NCBI GenBank assembly: GCA_002436405.1
Contig: DJLZ01000001.1
Coordinates: forward strand, 496,713-560,712
Length of the DNA: 64,000 nucleotides
Direction: 5' to 3'
Origin: Proteobacteria bacterium UBA6503
Lineage (GTDB): Bacteria > Pseudomonadota > Alphaproteobacteria > UBA1280 > UBA6503
Position numbers and translations under genes: made by a program. Below the pieces are notes generated by a model. That model saw only the letters and a program-made list of their open reading frames with translations. It searched no databases and had not been told where the DNA came from. Shown piece by piece: positions 34,371-42,983 of the stretch; the stretch's first letter is position 1, and every line of letters starts with the position of its first letter.

Positions 34371-35253
34371 TAAGTAGCGCCGCACTTAAAACAAACAGCA
34401 TGCCCGCCCATAGGTTTGTTTTGTCTTGGTGGCCAACAACACGGTTGTAGCCTGCAATCCATATGGGGCACGAGAGTGCTAACAAACCTACATACGCAGG
34501 GTTGGCCGTCCCGAACATGGCAATGTTTTTAGCGAACATGGCCGTCACCATAAAGATAATCAGAATCACACCACACTTAAGGGCACGGCCTTGAAAGGCC
34601 TCGGCAAAGGCCACCTTTTTATGCTCTGAAAAACGACGGAATATTACTGTGCAAACCCCGACAACAAGGCTCATCAAACAGCCGTAAGCGTAAGCGCCTG
34701 AAACGGCATCACCTGCGGCATCCATGGCGGTTTTATTGAAGATATCAATCAGCCCAAAAAACAAAACACAGGGCAGTAAGAACAGTGCTGCCTCTTTTGA
34801 AATGGCATCTTTACGGATGAAGAACATGGCAATCACCGCCACAAATAGCGCCACACAAACAGCCAGTAGTTTTTCAGGGTTATCAAACAAGCTGGCACGG
34901 TAAGCGGGCTTCATAAAGAGCCATAGAACAAAAGTAATCCAAATCCCCACGGGTAGAAGGCGCGAGGTAATGCCTGCGCCAAAGCGGGCGGTACTTTCAA
35001 TCGATAAACGGTCATGGATGCTTACAATAATGCCCTGTGCCACAACGGCGTAATAAAACATAGGGTCAGTCGGCAGGCCTGTATAAAACATAAACGGTGC
35101 AAAAACAGCGGCCACGCCAAAGCCACGCCACAACATAAGCGTGCTTGAACGAAGTTTGTAATGTTGGTTAACCAGCAGGAAACCTGCCGCCATAAAACTG
35201 CTAAACAGGCCAAATTGCCACCATGTGCCAAGTTCAAATGTAGGCATGTGCAA
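34354..35253 (-). CDS. EamA/DMT-superfamily membrane transporter
   Basis: 299 residues with about ten hydrophobic segments and the tandem-repeat layout of drug/metabolite transporters. The first half ends near LLPVGIWITFVLW and the second starts around AALFLLPCVLFF. The substrate is unknown. The start could also be the ATG two codons later (35247). Host-like codons. It is followed immediately by the orphan cassette at 33560, whose promoter overlaps its last codons. Confidence 0.8.
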   Translation of the reverse strand: MHMPTFELGTWWQFGLFSSFMAAGFLLVNQHYKLRSSTLMLWRGFGVAAVFAPFMFYTGLPTDPMFYYAVVAQGIIVSIHDRLSIESTARFGAGITSRLLPVGIWITFVLWLFMKPAYRASLFDNPEKLLAVCVALFVAVIAMFFIRKDAISKEAALFLLPCVLFFGLIDIFNKTAMDAAGDAVSGAYAYGCLMSLVVGVCTVIFRRFSEHKKVAFAEAFQGRALKCGVILIIFMVTAMFAKNIAMFGTANPAYVGLLALSCPIWIAGYNRVVGHQDKTNLWAGMLFVLSAALLIAFTR

Positions 35254-35276
35254 ACAAAACTTTCAGGTTTGTGCCG

Positions 35277-36011
35277 TTAGCCGTGGCAGGCGCGTACGAA
35301 GGCCGTCAGGATGTTAAAATCAGGCTCACCTTCTTCAGCAAAATATTCAGGGTGCCATTCAATACCAAGGGCAAATGGGTGGCCCATTTCTGGGTGTGCT
35401 TCAATGGCTTCAATCACGCCGTCTTCAGCTTTTGCACAAACAATGGCGTGGTCTGAAATTTCGCGTACGCCCTCACGGTGTAGGGTGTTTGTTTTAAGTT
35501 TGTCGGTGCGCAAAATGCTGGCCAGCAGTGTGCGATCGATAATTGTAACGTCATGAACACGTTCTTCAGTTTGAGGGCTGTTGTGGTGCTTAAGGTCGGT
35601 ATTAAAGCTCTTTTGCACATCGGCTGTAAGTTTGCAGCCGAGCACGCCAGCCAGCACTTGCATGCCTTCGCAAATCCCTAAAAACGGAATATTACGGGCA
35701 ATGCATTGCTCGGTAAACCAAATGTCAGAGTCACAACGTGGCATTTCAGGGTAGGGCAGTTTGCCTGTACCTTCTTCGTACCATTCCATAGGTTTTGCCA
35801 TGGTGCCACCGGGGATAAGAATACCATCAACAAGGTTTAGGTAATCTTCACGCAGGTCTTCGTTATACGGAATCCCTACAGGCAAGCCGCCCGCACGCTC
35901 AACCGCATCAAAGTAGTGAGTGCGCAGCGCATAGTGGGGGCGTGTCGAAAAACTACCTTCTTTTTCCCAGTCCAGCGTAATGCCAATCAGCGGCTTTGTG
36001 ACTTTAACCAT
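35277..36011 (-). CDS. Gamma-glutamyl-gamma-aminobutyrate hydrolase-like class I amidotransferase (peptidase C26)
   Basis: 244 residues. It begins KPLIGITLDWE. The nucleophile elbow is FLGICEGMQVLAGVLG with the active Cys, and the His is in GIEWHPEYF followed by EE. This is the PuuD/C26 pattern, hydrolysing gamma-glutamyl bonds on polyamine-derived amides. Putrescine catabolism is not otherwise visible here, so the substrate is uncertain. It lies 5 bases after pheT on the same strand. Confidence 0.88.
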   Translation of the reverse strand: MVKVTKPLIGITLDWEKEGSFSTRPHYALRTHYFDAVERAGGLPVGIPYNEDLREDYLNLVDGILIPGGTMAKPMEWYEEGTGKLPYPEMPRCDSDIWFTEQCIARNIPFLGICEGMQVLAGVLGCKLTADVQKSFNTDLKHHNSPQTEERVHDVTIIDRTLLASILRTDKLKTNTLHREGVREISDHAIVCAKAEDGVIEAIEAHPEMGHPFALGIEWHPEYFAEEGEPDFNILTAFVRACHG

Positions 36012-36016
36012 CTTAG

Positions 36017-38440
36017 TTACCCACGAATTTCAGCGCCGTGGTTTTTCGCGGCAAGGGCAATGACTTTGTCGGCAACGGCGTTAATGTCGTCGTCTTTCAA
36101 GGTACGGTCTTCCGCTTGCAGTGTAATGCTCAGTGCGACTGATTTTTTACCTTCAGGCAGCTTGTCACCCTCGTAAACGTCAAACAGTTGTACGTCTTGC
36201 AGCAGTGATTTATCGCTCGCTTTACGGACGGTTGTCATCAGGTCAGCGGCAGCAACGTCGCTATCAACCATAAAGGCAAAGTCACGGCGTACAGGCTGGT
36301 ACTGTGACATTACAAAAGCGCCTGGTTTTACGTTCATAGTGTTCAGCAGGCTCAGGTCTAGCTCAAGGGCGTAAGCGGCATCTTTCACGCCCATTTGGCG
36401 TGCCACTTGCGGGTGAACTTGACCAAAGTAACCAACTGGGCGGCCTTGCACAATCAGCGTACCGCTGCGTGTCGGGTGGAACCACTTAGGTGCTTCTTGC
36501 TTAATCATCATGCGGCTTAGGTCGTGGCCCAAAGCTTCGATAAAGCTTAGCGCATGGGCTTTAATAGCAAATACATCAGCCTTGCGGGTTGGTAGGTGCG
36601 GGTTACGTGGTACGTAATCGCCTACCAAAAGCGCTGCACAACGAAGGGTTTCGGTGTGGTCTAGCTTTTGCTTTTTGTCGGCTTCAGGGTGGAAGGTCAT
36701 GCCCACTTCAGCCAGACGAATGCTTTGTTCACCACGGTTTTTGTTACGCTCGGCCGCACTTAGCAGGCAAGGCAAAATGCTTGGACGCATGTCGCTCATG
36801 GTGGCGGCATCAATCGGGTTTGTGAGCTTAAGGCTCGCATCGCCGCCGCCAAATAGCTTGGCTGCTTTTTCGCTAATAAAGCGGTAGCTATCACCTTCAA
36901 AGTAACCCAAGCCCGCCATGTGGCGACGGGTAAAAATTTCAATACTGCGGGTTGGGGCAGCATCGGTAATTGGGTTTAGGTTAAGCGTTGGCAAAACAGT
37001 TGGCACGTTGTCGTAACCGTGAATACGCAGAATGTCCTCAATCAGGTCTTCTGGGTTTTCGTGGGCTGTGAGGTGCGGCGGTACTGTTACATCAAATACT
37101 CCACCATTTTTAGCCTCGCCCTTCACATCAAAACCTAGGCTTTCCAAAATGCGTTTTGATTCTTTTGCATCAAGGTCAAGGCCGCCAAATGTTTTAACCA
37201 AGTTCGGGTCAAAGCTGATGGTTTTTGCTTTTGGCATTTGGGTGCCTGTTTTCGCAACGTGGCTAATTTCACCACCGCAAATGCTTTGCAGCAAGTGCGC
37301 TGAAACGAGCGCAGCGAGCAATGTTTTTGAAGGGTCAATGCCACGCTCAAAACGGTAGCGTGCATCTGAGTGGATTTGATGCGCTTGGCCTGTTAGGGCA
37401 ATACGGTCAGCATCAAACTGTGCCGCTTCAATGTACACATGTGTTGTGCTTTCGGTTGATGAGCTTTCTTCACCACCCACAATACCAGCAAGGCCCAAAA
37501 TGCCTTTGTCGTCAGCGATAACAAGGTCGCCCTTGTTGAGGGTGTGTTCGCTGCCGTCGAGGCCGTTTAGCTTTTCACCACCCTTAGCTTCAGTAGCTTT
37601 AATGCTGCCTGAAACTTTGTCGCCATCGTAGTGGTGCAACGGTTGGCCAATGGTTAGCATGACGTATTGTGAAACATCAGCCGCAGCGTTAATTGGGCGT
37701 AGGCCCGCAGCTTCTAGGCGTTGTTTCATCCAGTCTGGTGTTTGTTTGGTGTTATCAATCCCACGCACTGATAGACCACAGAAGAATGTGCAGCCATCTG
37801 TTTCGATGCCTGGGGTAAAAGCAGCGTCGCCGTGTTTAGCATTTTTCTCGTCGCCAAATTTCTCCTGCCAAGTTTCGTGGTAGGCACCCATGCCGCCAGC
37901 GGCAAGGTCACGCGCAAGGCCAAGGACGCTCAAAGCGTCGCCACGGTTAGGGGTAATGCCAAGGTCAAAAACAGTGTCGGCCTTTGGCAGAATGTCATTC
38001 AGTGGAGTACCGATTTTAGCATCGGTTTCCATTTCCCAAATGCCATTGTGCTCGTCGCCCAACTGCAATTCACGGACTGAGCAAATCATCCCGTTTGATT
38101 CTACACCACGGATTTTTGCTTTCTTAATTTTAAAGTCACCTGGTAGCACAGCACCTTCAGTGGCTACAGCAACTGTTAGGCCAGCACGTACGTTTGGCGC
38201 ACCACAAATGATTTGTCGTGCAGGGCCGTCATCCACTTGCACTTGGCAAATGTTTAGCTTATCGGCATCAGGGTGTTTTTCAGTGCTCAGCACTTTACCA
38301 ACAACAACGTTGTTAAACTCGTAACCTGTGGTTTCAACAGCTTCAACTTCGTGGCCAATACGGTTAAATGCCACGGCAATTTCGTCAGCTGAGTTATCAG
38401 TTTTTAGGTAATCTTTAAGCCAGTTTAGGGTAATACGCAT
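36017..38440 (-). CDS. pheT: Phenylalanyl-tRNA synthetase beta subunit
   Basis: 807 residues, the normal bacterial PheT length. The N-terminal EMAP/OB-type tRNA-binding part (VVGKVLSTEKHPDADKLNICQVQVD) and B3/B4 editing region are present. The core (GLRPINAAADVSQYVML) and the C-terminal ferredoxin-like anticodon-binding domain (VRRDFAFMVDSDV) are also present. With PheS it forms the tetramer that charges tRNA-Phe. It is 15 bases after pheS. Confidence 0.97.
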   Translation of the reverse strand: MRITLNWLKDYLKTDNSADEIAVAFNRIGHEVEAVETTGYEFNNVVVGKVLSTEKHPDADKLNICQVQVDDGPARQIICGAPNVRAGLTVAVATEGAVLPGDFKIKKAKIRGVESNGMICSVRELQLGDEHNGIWEMETDAKIGTPLNDILPKADTVFDLGITPNRGDALSVLGLARDLAAGGMGAYHETWQEKFGDEKNAKHGDAAFTPGIETDGCTFFCGLSVRGIDNTKQTPDWMKQRLEAAGLRPINAAADVSQYVMLTIGQPLHHYDGDKVSGSIKATEAKGGEKLNGLDGSEHTLNKGDLVIADDKGILGLAGIVGGEESSSTESTTHVYIEAAQFDADRIALTGQAHQIHSDARYRFERGIDPSKTLLAALVSAHLLQSICGGEISHVAKTGTQMPKAKTISFDPNLVKTFGGLDLDAKESKRILESLGFDVKGEAKNGGVFDVTVPPHLTAHENPEDLIEDILRIHGYDNVPTVLPTLNLNPITDAAPTRSIEIFTRRHMAGLGYFEGDSYRFISEKAAKLFGGGDASLKLTNPIDAATMSDMRPSILPCLLSAAERNKNRGEQSIRLAEVGMTFHPEADKKQKLDHTETLRCAALLVGDYVPRNPHLPTRKADVFAIKAHALSFIEALGHDLSRMMIKQEAPKWFHPTRSGTLIVQGRPVGYFGQVHPQVARQMGVKDAAYALELDLSLLNTMNVKPGAFVMSQYQPVRRDFAFMVDSDVAAADLMTTVRKASDKSLLQDVQLFDVYEGDKLPEGKKSVALSITLQAEDRTLKDDDINAVADKVIALAAKNHGAEIRG

Positions 38441-38455
38441 TTTATAATTCTCTCT

Positions 38456-39517
38456 CTAAACTTTTGGTTTTTGGGCTGAAGGTTTGCCGTAATGGTTCAA
38501 GAAGCTTTGGTAGCTTTCAAAGAACAAACGTAGGTCTGAAATACCGTATTTCAGCATCGCCAAACGGCCGATACCCATACCAAAAGCAAAGCCTTGCCAT
38601 TCGTCAGGGTTAAGCCCACCGTGCTCGAGCACGTTACGGTGCACCATGCCTGAGCCTAGAACTTCTAGCCAGCCTGTTTGCTTACACACACGGCAACCAT
38701 CGCCTTTACAAAATAGGCATTCAATATCCACTTCAGCTGAAGGCTCAGTGAAGGGGAAGTAACTTGGGCGCAAACGCATAGTGATTTCTTTTTCAAAAAA
38801 GCGGTTCAGGAATGTTTGCAACACACCTTTTAGGTGGCCAAAAGTTAGGCCTTTATCAATGGCCAAACCTTCAACCTGCTGGAACTGCGGTGTGTGGGTC
38901 AGGTCAGAGTCGCAGCGGTACACTTGGCCAATGGCTTGCACACGTAGGGGCGGCTTGTGGCCATGCATCGCACGGATTTGCACAGGTGATGTATGCGTAC
39001 GCAAAACACGCTTCTGACCGTCTGCCGTATCAGGCAGGTAAAATGTGTCATGGTCTTGGCGTGCTGGGTGCGTTTCGGGGATGTTCAGCGCTGTGAAGTT
39101 GTAAAAATCAGTTTCAATTTCAGGACCTGAAGCAGGGTCAAAACCAAGGGTTTTTAGAATATCTTCAACTTCTTCCATCACGTAGCTAATAGGGTGTAGC
39201 TTACCTAGGTTGTAAGGCTCAGCTGGTAGGGTCACGTCAACAGCTTCAGCGGCAAACTGCTCTTCTAGTGCGGCTTCTTGTAGGGCTTCTTTGCGGTCTT
39301 CCAACGCGCTTTGAACTTTTTGCTTCAGCATGTTTACGGCTTGGCCGTAAGTTTTGCGCTCGTCAGGGCTCATGCCGCCAAGTTGTTTTAGAAGTTGTGT
39401 AATTTCACCACTTTTACCAAGCAGCGAAACACGCTGTTGCTCAAGGTCATCAAGGGCTTTAGCAGCTTGGATTTGATCAAGGCTTTTTTGTTCAAGCGTT
39501 TGGAGGTCTTGTGTCAT
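38456..39517 (-). CDS. pheS: Phenylalanyl-tRNA synthetase alpha subunit
   Basis: 353 residues with class II synthetase motifs: the N-terminal coiled coil, the ALNIPETHPARQDHDTFYL motif, HTSPVQIRAM (motif 2) and GFAFGMGIGRLAMLKYGI (motif 3). Normal length. The 170 bases upstream hold only a terminator of the convergent-side orphan gene. I saw no Phe-rich leader peptide. Confidence 0.97.
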   Translation of the reverse strand: MTQDLQTLEQKSLDQIQAAKALDDLEQQRVSLLGKSGEITQLLKQLGGMSPDERKTYGQAVNMLKQKVQSALEDRKEALQEAALEEQFAAEAVDVTLPAEPYNLGKLHPISYVMEEVEDILKTLGFDPASGPEIETDFYNFTALNIPETHPARQDHDTFYLPDTADGQKRVLRTHTSPVQIRAMHGHKPPLRVQAIGQVYRCDSDLTHTPQFQQVEGLAIDKGLTFGHLKGVLQTFLNRFFEKEITMRLRPSYFPFTEPSAEVDIECLFCKGDGCRVCKQTGWLEVLGSGMVHRNVLEHGGLNPDEWQGFAFGMGIGRLAMLKYGISDLRLFFESYQSFLNHYGKPSAQKPKV

Positions 39518-39610
39518 AGAAGAGAACCGATAAAATTTGTTAACTGATTAAGGTATTAAACGACTGCCAGTTTAGACCGAAAAGCCCCGCAAAACAAGGG
39601 TATAGAAAGC

Positions 39611-39648
39611 AAAAAACAGAGCCTAAACCATAGGGTTTAAGCTCTGTT
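39611..39648 (-). terminator. Terminator after the 39689 orphan gene
   Basis: Stem CAGAGC-TAAACC / GGTTTA-GCTCTG. On the minus strand it is followed by TTTTTTGC. Confidence 0.85.
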
Positions 39649-39688
39649 GAAATATTATCGCGAGGGGTGTTGTGAAATGGCCAGTAGT

Positions 39689-40066
39689 CTAGCTGCGGCG
39701 GCCTTTGGTGTTGGGCCGTTGGCACCTCCAGGTTTTGTGCCGCCCGCGTGAAGCTTGGTCACGGGGTTTTGGCGGCTTCGGGTGGAAGCCTTTTTTGTTG
39801 GCTTTCACGTACTGGGGTTCGGGCGGGTCAGCCAGTTCGGCAAGTTTTGCTTGATCTGCAAGTTCTTTTCGATGAAACAGCTCAGCCACTTCATCAGCGC
39901 CAGGAATATCTGAAAAGTCAGGCCGATTCAGTGCTTCTTCACGAAGCAGGTCTTCTTCGCTCATGGCGAAAAGGCTAATTTCGGGGTGGCTTGCCAAAAG
40001 GCTGGCAATCATAGCCATTGATAGGCTGCCGGGTGCGCCGATGATGACGATACGTTTTTGCGTCAT
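39689..40066 (-). CDS. Orphan protein with a Rossmann-like N-terminus
   Basis: 125 residues. It begins KRIVIIGAPGSLSMAMIASLLA, a strand-glycine loop-helix pattern as in nucleotide-binding folds, but GAPGS lacks the full GxGxxG. The middle is helical and acidic. The C-terminal ~35 residues are Lys/Arg/Pro-rich and probably disordered. It is too short for a complete dehydrogenase domain. High-GC codons, own promoter and terminator. Function unknown. Confidence 0.65.
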   Translation of the reverse strand: MTQKRIVIIGAPGSLSMAMIASLLASHPEISLFAMSEEDLLREEALNRPDFSDIPGADEVAELFHRKELADQAKLAELADPPEPQYVKANKKGFHPKPPKPRDQASRGRHKTWRCQRPNTKGRRS

Positions 40067-40121
40067 AAAGTCTCTCTATGTTGGACTGGAAAAAAGGGGG
40101 AGAAGATAAATAAGAGACGCA

Positions 40122-40150
40122 GTTTTACGAGCATTTACCCCTAATTGCAA
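40122..40150 (-). promoter_or_regulatory. Promoter of the 39689 gene
   Basis: TTGCAA (40145-40150), 17-base spacer, TAAAAC (40122-40127). The leader TTATCTTCTCCCCCTTTTTTCC follows. The -35 starts within 2 bases of the preceding unit's terminator. Confidence 0.6.
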
Positions 40151-40151
40151 C

Positions 40152-40185
40152 AAAAAAGAAGAGGAGCCACAAAGGGCTCCTCTTC
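40152..40185 (-). terminator. Terminator after the 40200 gene
   Basis: Perfect stem GAAGAGGAGCC / GGCTCCTCTTC followed on the minus strand by TTTTTTG. Confidence 0.92.
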
Positions 40186-40199
40186 AGTATTCGATAGTA

Positions 40200-40709
40200 T
40201 TATTCGGCCTTGCCGCTCTTGTTCTTCATGCGGCTGCGGATTTCGCGGTCGCGGGCCGAACGTTCACGCTTGCGGGCTTCCGAAGCGGCCTTACCACCCG
40301 AGCGGGCGGTCTTGCCGTAGCGGGGCTGCATGCGCGCACTGCCAGGGGCAGCGGCGTTGCGGTCCTGCATCCGCTTGATAGCGGACTTGGCAGCGCCGGC
40401 CGAGTCGAAGTTCGCCTCGTTGGCTTCCGCCTGTTCGACGACCTTCTTCGGCAGGGGTTTGCCATTGGCCTTCACGGTGCAGCCGGTCATCTCGCTGATG
40501 GCCTGCACGGCGGCGGGCGCATCGGCAAAGTCGGCCGGCATGCTGATGGTCGCATTGGGCATTTCGCCACCGGCATTGTTGGTGGCAACCGCAACGGCGA
40601 GCTTCAGCTTGCGCATGGCGAAGGGGTTGACCGTGTCATTGCTGCGCACGGAAACGAGCGCGGCGGCCAGAGCCTTGGTGGCACCCTGGGCGATGTTCAC
40701 GGTGGTCAT
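40200..40709 (-). CDS. Orphan basic protein, high GC
   Basis: 169 residues from ATG 40709 with AAGGAGAA upstream. An Ala/Val-rich globular part (1-~100) is followed by a basic tail of Arg/Lys/Ser/Gly (SARDREIRSRMKNKSGKAE). The tail suggests nucleic-acid contact; no fold is recognised. One line inside the gene has 41 of 60 G+C, against 30 of 60 in a line of pheT. Own promoter and strong terminator. A clear foreign-composition gene. Confidence 0.7.
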   Translation of the reverse strand: MTTVNIAQGATKALAAALVSVRSNDTVNPFAMRKLKLAVAVATNNAGGEMPNATISMPADFADAPAAVQAISEMTGCTVKANGKPLPKKVVEQAEANEANFDSAGAAKSAIKRMQDRNAAAPGSARMQPRYGKTARSGGKAASEARKRERSARDREIRSRMKNKSGKAE

Positions 40710-40800
40710 AGTTCTTCTCCTTGGGAATGCCGTGCTAAAATAAAAAATGAAAGCGCACGGCTGGTGGTACAAAAGGGAGCGAAGGTATTGGAATATCCAT

Positions 40801-40828
40801 CAAATAAGCGCTTAGGGCCGTATTACAA
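40801..40828 (-). promoter_or_regulatory. Promoter of the 40200 gene
   Basis: TTGTAA (40823-40828), 16-base spacer, TATTTG (40801-40806) on the minus strand. The leader is longer than in the other units and less pyrimidine-rich. Confidence 0.5.
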
Positions 40829-40909
40829 CCCTTTTGTGAAAAGATTTCTTAAAAATATATTATGGTTTAGAATAAGGTCAGAAAATTGAGAATTGGACGC
40901 ACAGGTAAC

Positions 40910-41380
40910 ATGAGAAAAACTTTCCTGAGTTTCATGGTTTTGGGGCCATTGCTTCTGGGGCTTTTCGCATGTTCAAAGGAGGCTGAGATGACAAACAAAA
41001 CACTGATTGACGCTGTGCGCTACCGTGACCTGACACTGGTTGAAAAACTGATTCAGCAAGAAATTGACCTTGAGCAAAGAGACCATCGTGGTTCAACGCC
41101 GCTGCGTATCGCTGCGGGGTCTGATCAATTTGTTATCGCTGAAAAACTTATCGAAGCTGGTGCGGACCCCTTTACCATGGATTCGCTTTATATTACGGCT
41201 GCGGGCGGTGTTGAAAACAGCTTGCTTACCCCTGATAGCCCTGATGGAGCTGCACGCCTAAGGCTGCTAGAAGTCTTCAAAGAAAAAGGTGTTACTTTCC
41301 CCGTGCCTAGCCCACAAGAAATGCCCCAAGCCTTAAAAGACGGGCGCTGGCCTAAACACGCCACACCGCCGCTGTTATAG
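40910..41380 (+). CDS. Ankyrin-repeat lipoprotein
   Basis: 156 residues from ATG 40910. A lipoprotein signal peptide with lipobox LFAC (Cys about residue 21) is followed by two or three ankyrin-type helix pairs (TLIDAVRYRDLTLVEKLIQQEIDLEQRDHRGSTPLRIAAGSDQ). It would be an outer-membrane or inner-membrane anchored lipid protein mediating protein contacts in the periplasm. An earlier in-frame ATG at 40886 exists but would precede the signal peptide. It lies between the orphan cassette at 40200 and tRNA-Ser. Confidence 0.8.
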   Translation: MRKTFLSFMVLGPLLLGLFACSKEAEMTNKTLIDAVRYRDLTLVEKLIQQEIDLEQRDHRGSTPLRIAAGSDQFVIAEKLIEAGADPFTMDSLYITAAGGVENSLLTPDSPDGAARLRLLEVFKEKGVTFPVPSPQEMPQALKDGRWPKHATPPLL

Positions 41381-41434
41381 TAAACGCACAGGGCTATGCT
41401 TAAGCTTTTCTGTTGTGTATATTGTCCCAAATAC

Positions 41435-41524
41435 GGAGACGTGGCCGAGTGGTTTAAGGCGCACGCCTGGAAAGTGTGTTGAGGTGGAAGCCTCTCGAGG
41501 GTTCGAATCCCTCCGTCTCTGCCA
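41435..41524 (+). tRNA. tRNA-Ser (GGA)
   Basis: A full class II tRNA: acceptor GGAGACG / CGTCTCT, D-loop GGTTTAAGGC, anticodon loop CTGGAAA reading GGA, a long variable arm and T-loop GGTTCGAAT. The 3' CCA is encoded. The GGA anticodon reads UCC/UCU serine codons. No self-splicing interruption is seen. Confidence 0.97.
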
Positions 41525-41534
41525 TAAAACTATC

Positions 41535-42761
41535 CTAGAACTTTACACCCAATGTGAGCCAAAACTTTTCAACATCGCGGCTAAAGCCGTGTGTATCGTA
41601 GTTGGCATATTTCAGGGCGCCGTATACGTTTTGGTTAAAGTTGTGGGTTAGCTGGGTGTTGAACTCTTGCCCGTAAGCAGCGCTGCCTTTTTCGGCATCA
41701 TAGTTATGGTAGGCAAGCTCTAGCTTAGTTTTAGTGTAAGCGGGGTTCAGGAATGAAAAATCAGTTTCAACTTTAATGTATTTATCCACCAAGCCTGTGT
41801 TTGGGGTGTTGGTGAAAACATCGGCCCAGCCATTGTGTTTGTGGCGGCGGCCTAACGGCGTGCGGAATGATTCACCAGCCCCGCCTTGACCCGTCATGAT
41901 TTCATAACCCGCAGTGTATTTAACGGCTTTATGTTTTGCTGCAAGTTCGGCCAAGTAATAGCGCGTATCATAGTTGAGCGTGCTGTGGCCATGGTCGGTT
42001 TGATAGGCAAATTCAGTGGCAACGCCAAGGGTAAGTTCGTCCTGCACAGGGTAGCTATTGGTGTAGCGCACACCATACGTCGCTGATGAGTCATTGACCA
42101 CATCGGCATTATCAATCAGGTAGGTGTAGGCCGTGTATTGACCAGCCGGGCCAAGGTCAGCGCTAAGGTTAATTAGGTGGGTATCGTGGTTGCGGTGGCC
42201 GTTTGTCGCCTCGCTGCCGAGCACGCTTTGCACGCCATCAACATAGGCATATGTGGCGGCTAGGTTAAAGCTGGTGGTGGGCAAAAGGTCAAACCGTGCA
42301 GCATCATAAGTGCGGGCATTCTGACGAAAAATAGAAATACCAATATGGCGGGCATTATCAAACTCAATGTATTGGCGGCCAAGGGTGGCTTTGTATTGGT
42401 CGTTATGGGTATAGCTTGCGTGCAGGCGGTTAATTTCAGCGCCTTGCGGGTCAGTAACACGGGGGTAATTGGTGCGGTTGTTGGTGCCGCTGTTAAAGTT
42501 TTCTTCACCCAGAGTTAGGTTTGATTCAACTTCGCCCAATAATTTAAAGCCTGCGTAGTTTTCAGTCTCATAGCCTAGGCGGGTGCGTAGGGTGTGGGCG
42601 TTTGCGTCTTTTGCAATACCGTCTTGCGCCACATGCTCATAACGATAGCGGGCATCAACCCACACATTACTCGGGATGTTTAGCTGTTCAGCAATGCCTT
42701 GTGGGGCATCTGCTTGGGCAAAGGCAGTTGTGCTTGTTAGGCTAAAAATGAAAGTTGTCAA
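41535..42761 (-). CDS. Outer-membrane porin, alginate-export-like (start affected by a poly-C tract)
   Basis: A beta-barrel protein of about 408 residues with alternating aromatic and polar strands: AGFKLLGEVESN, GRQYIEFDNARHIG, FRQNARTYDAARFDL, ending in the aromatic F for BAM recognition. The start is odd. The only in-frame start is TTG at 42761, with no ribosome site and a signal peptide without a basic N-terminus. An ATG at 42780 is out of frame by one base because of a 7-base C run. With six C residues it would give MRTPLVLTTFIF, a normal signal peptide. So the gene is either phase-variable, a frameshift in the assembly, or uses the TTG. Confidence 0.75.
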   Translation of the reverse strand: MTTFIFSLTSTTAFAQADAPQGIAEQLNIPSNVWVDARYRYEHVAQDGIAKDANAHTLRTRLGYETENYAGFKLLGEVESNLTLGEENFNSGTNNRTNYPRVTDPQGAEINRLHASYTHNDQYKATLGRQYIEFDNARHIGISIFRQNARTYDAARFDLLPTTSFNLAATYAYVDGVQSVLGSEATNGHRNHDTHLINLSADLGPAGQYTAYTYLIDNADVVNDSSATYGVRYTNSYPVQDELTLGVATEFAYQTDHGHSTLNYDTRYYLAELAAKHKAVKYTAGYEIMTGQGGAGESFRTPLGRRHKHNGWADVFTNTPNTGLVDKYIKVETDFSFLNPAYTKTKLELAYHNYDAEKGSAAYGQEFNTQLTHNFNQNVYGALKYANYDTHGFSRDVEKFWLTLGVKF

Positions 42762-42766
42762 AACGA

Positions 42767-42773
42767 GGGGGGG
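42767..42773 (-). repeat. Poly-C tract (C7, coding strand) at the porin start
   Basis: Seven G residues on the plus strand, in the first codons after the out-of-frame ATG. Changing the count by one restores the frame. Confidence 0.9.
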
Positions 42774-42891
42774 TGCGCATTGTCTGAGGTATCAATTTAT
42801 TAATGTTTGAGTGTTTATAGCAATTTTAGTGGGCAGGCTCAACTTTTAGGGCGTCTCAGTGGCCCAGTGGCAGGGGATTCTGGTATTTCCC

Positions 42892-42920
42892 TTTTCAAAA
42901 TCAGGGATTTGCGGTAAGGT
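42892..42920 (+). promoter_or_regulatory. Possible promoter of the PP2C-like gene
   Basis: TTTTCA (42892-42897), 17-base spacer, TAAGGT (42915-42920). The leader ATCTTATCTTTTTTCTC follows. Confidence 0.4.
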
Positions 42921-42983
42921 GAGGGCATAATTCATCTTATCTTTTTTCTCTTTCCCCACTTTCTGACCAATGGAGTTACAAAC

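Noticed and set aside
38456..39688. Phe-rich leader peptide or T-box upstream of pheS
   Set aside because: The upstream sequence holds only the terminator of the 39689 gene; no run of Phe codons and no T-box pattern.
41415..41651. Plus-strand open frame starting MYIVPNTETWPSG
   Set aside because: It reads through tRNA-Ser and the complement of the porin gene; no ribosome site.
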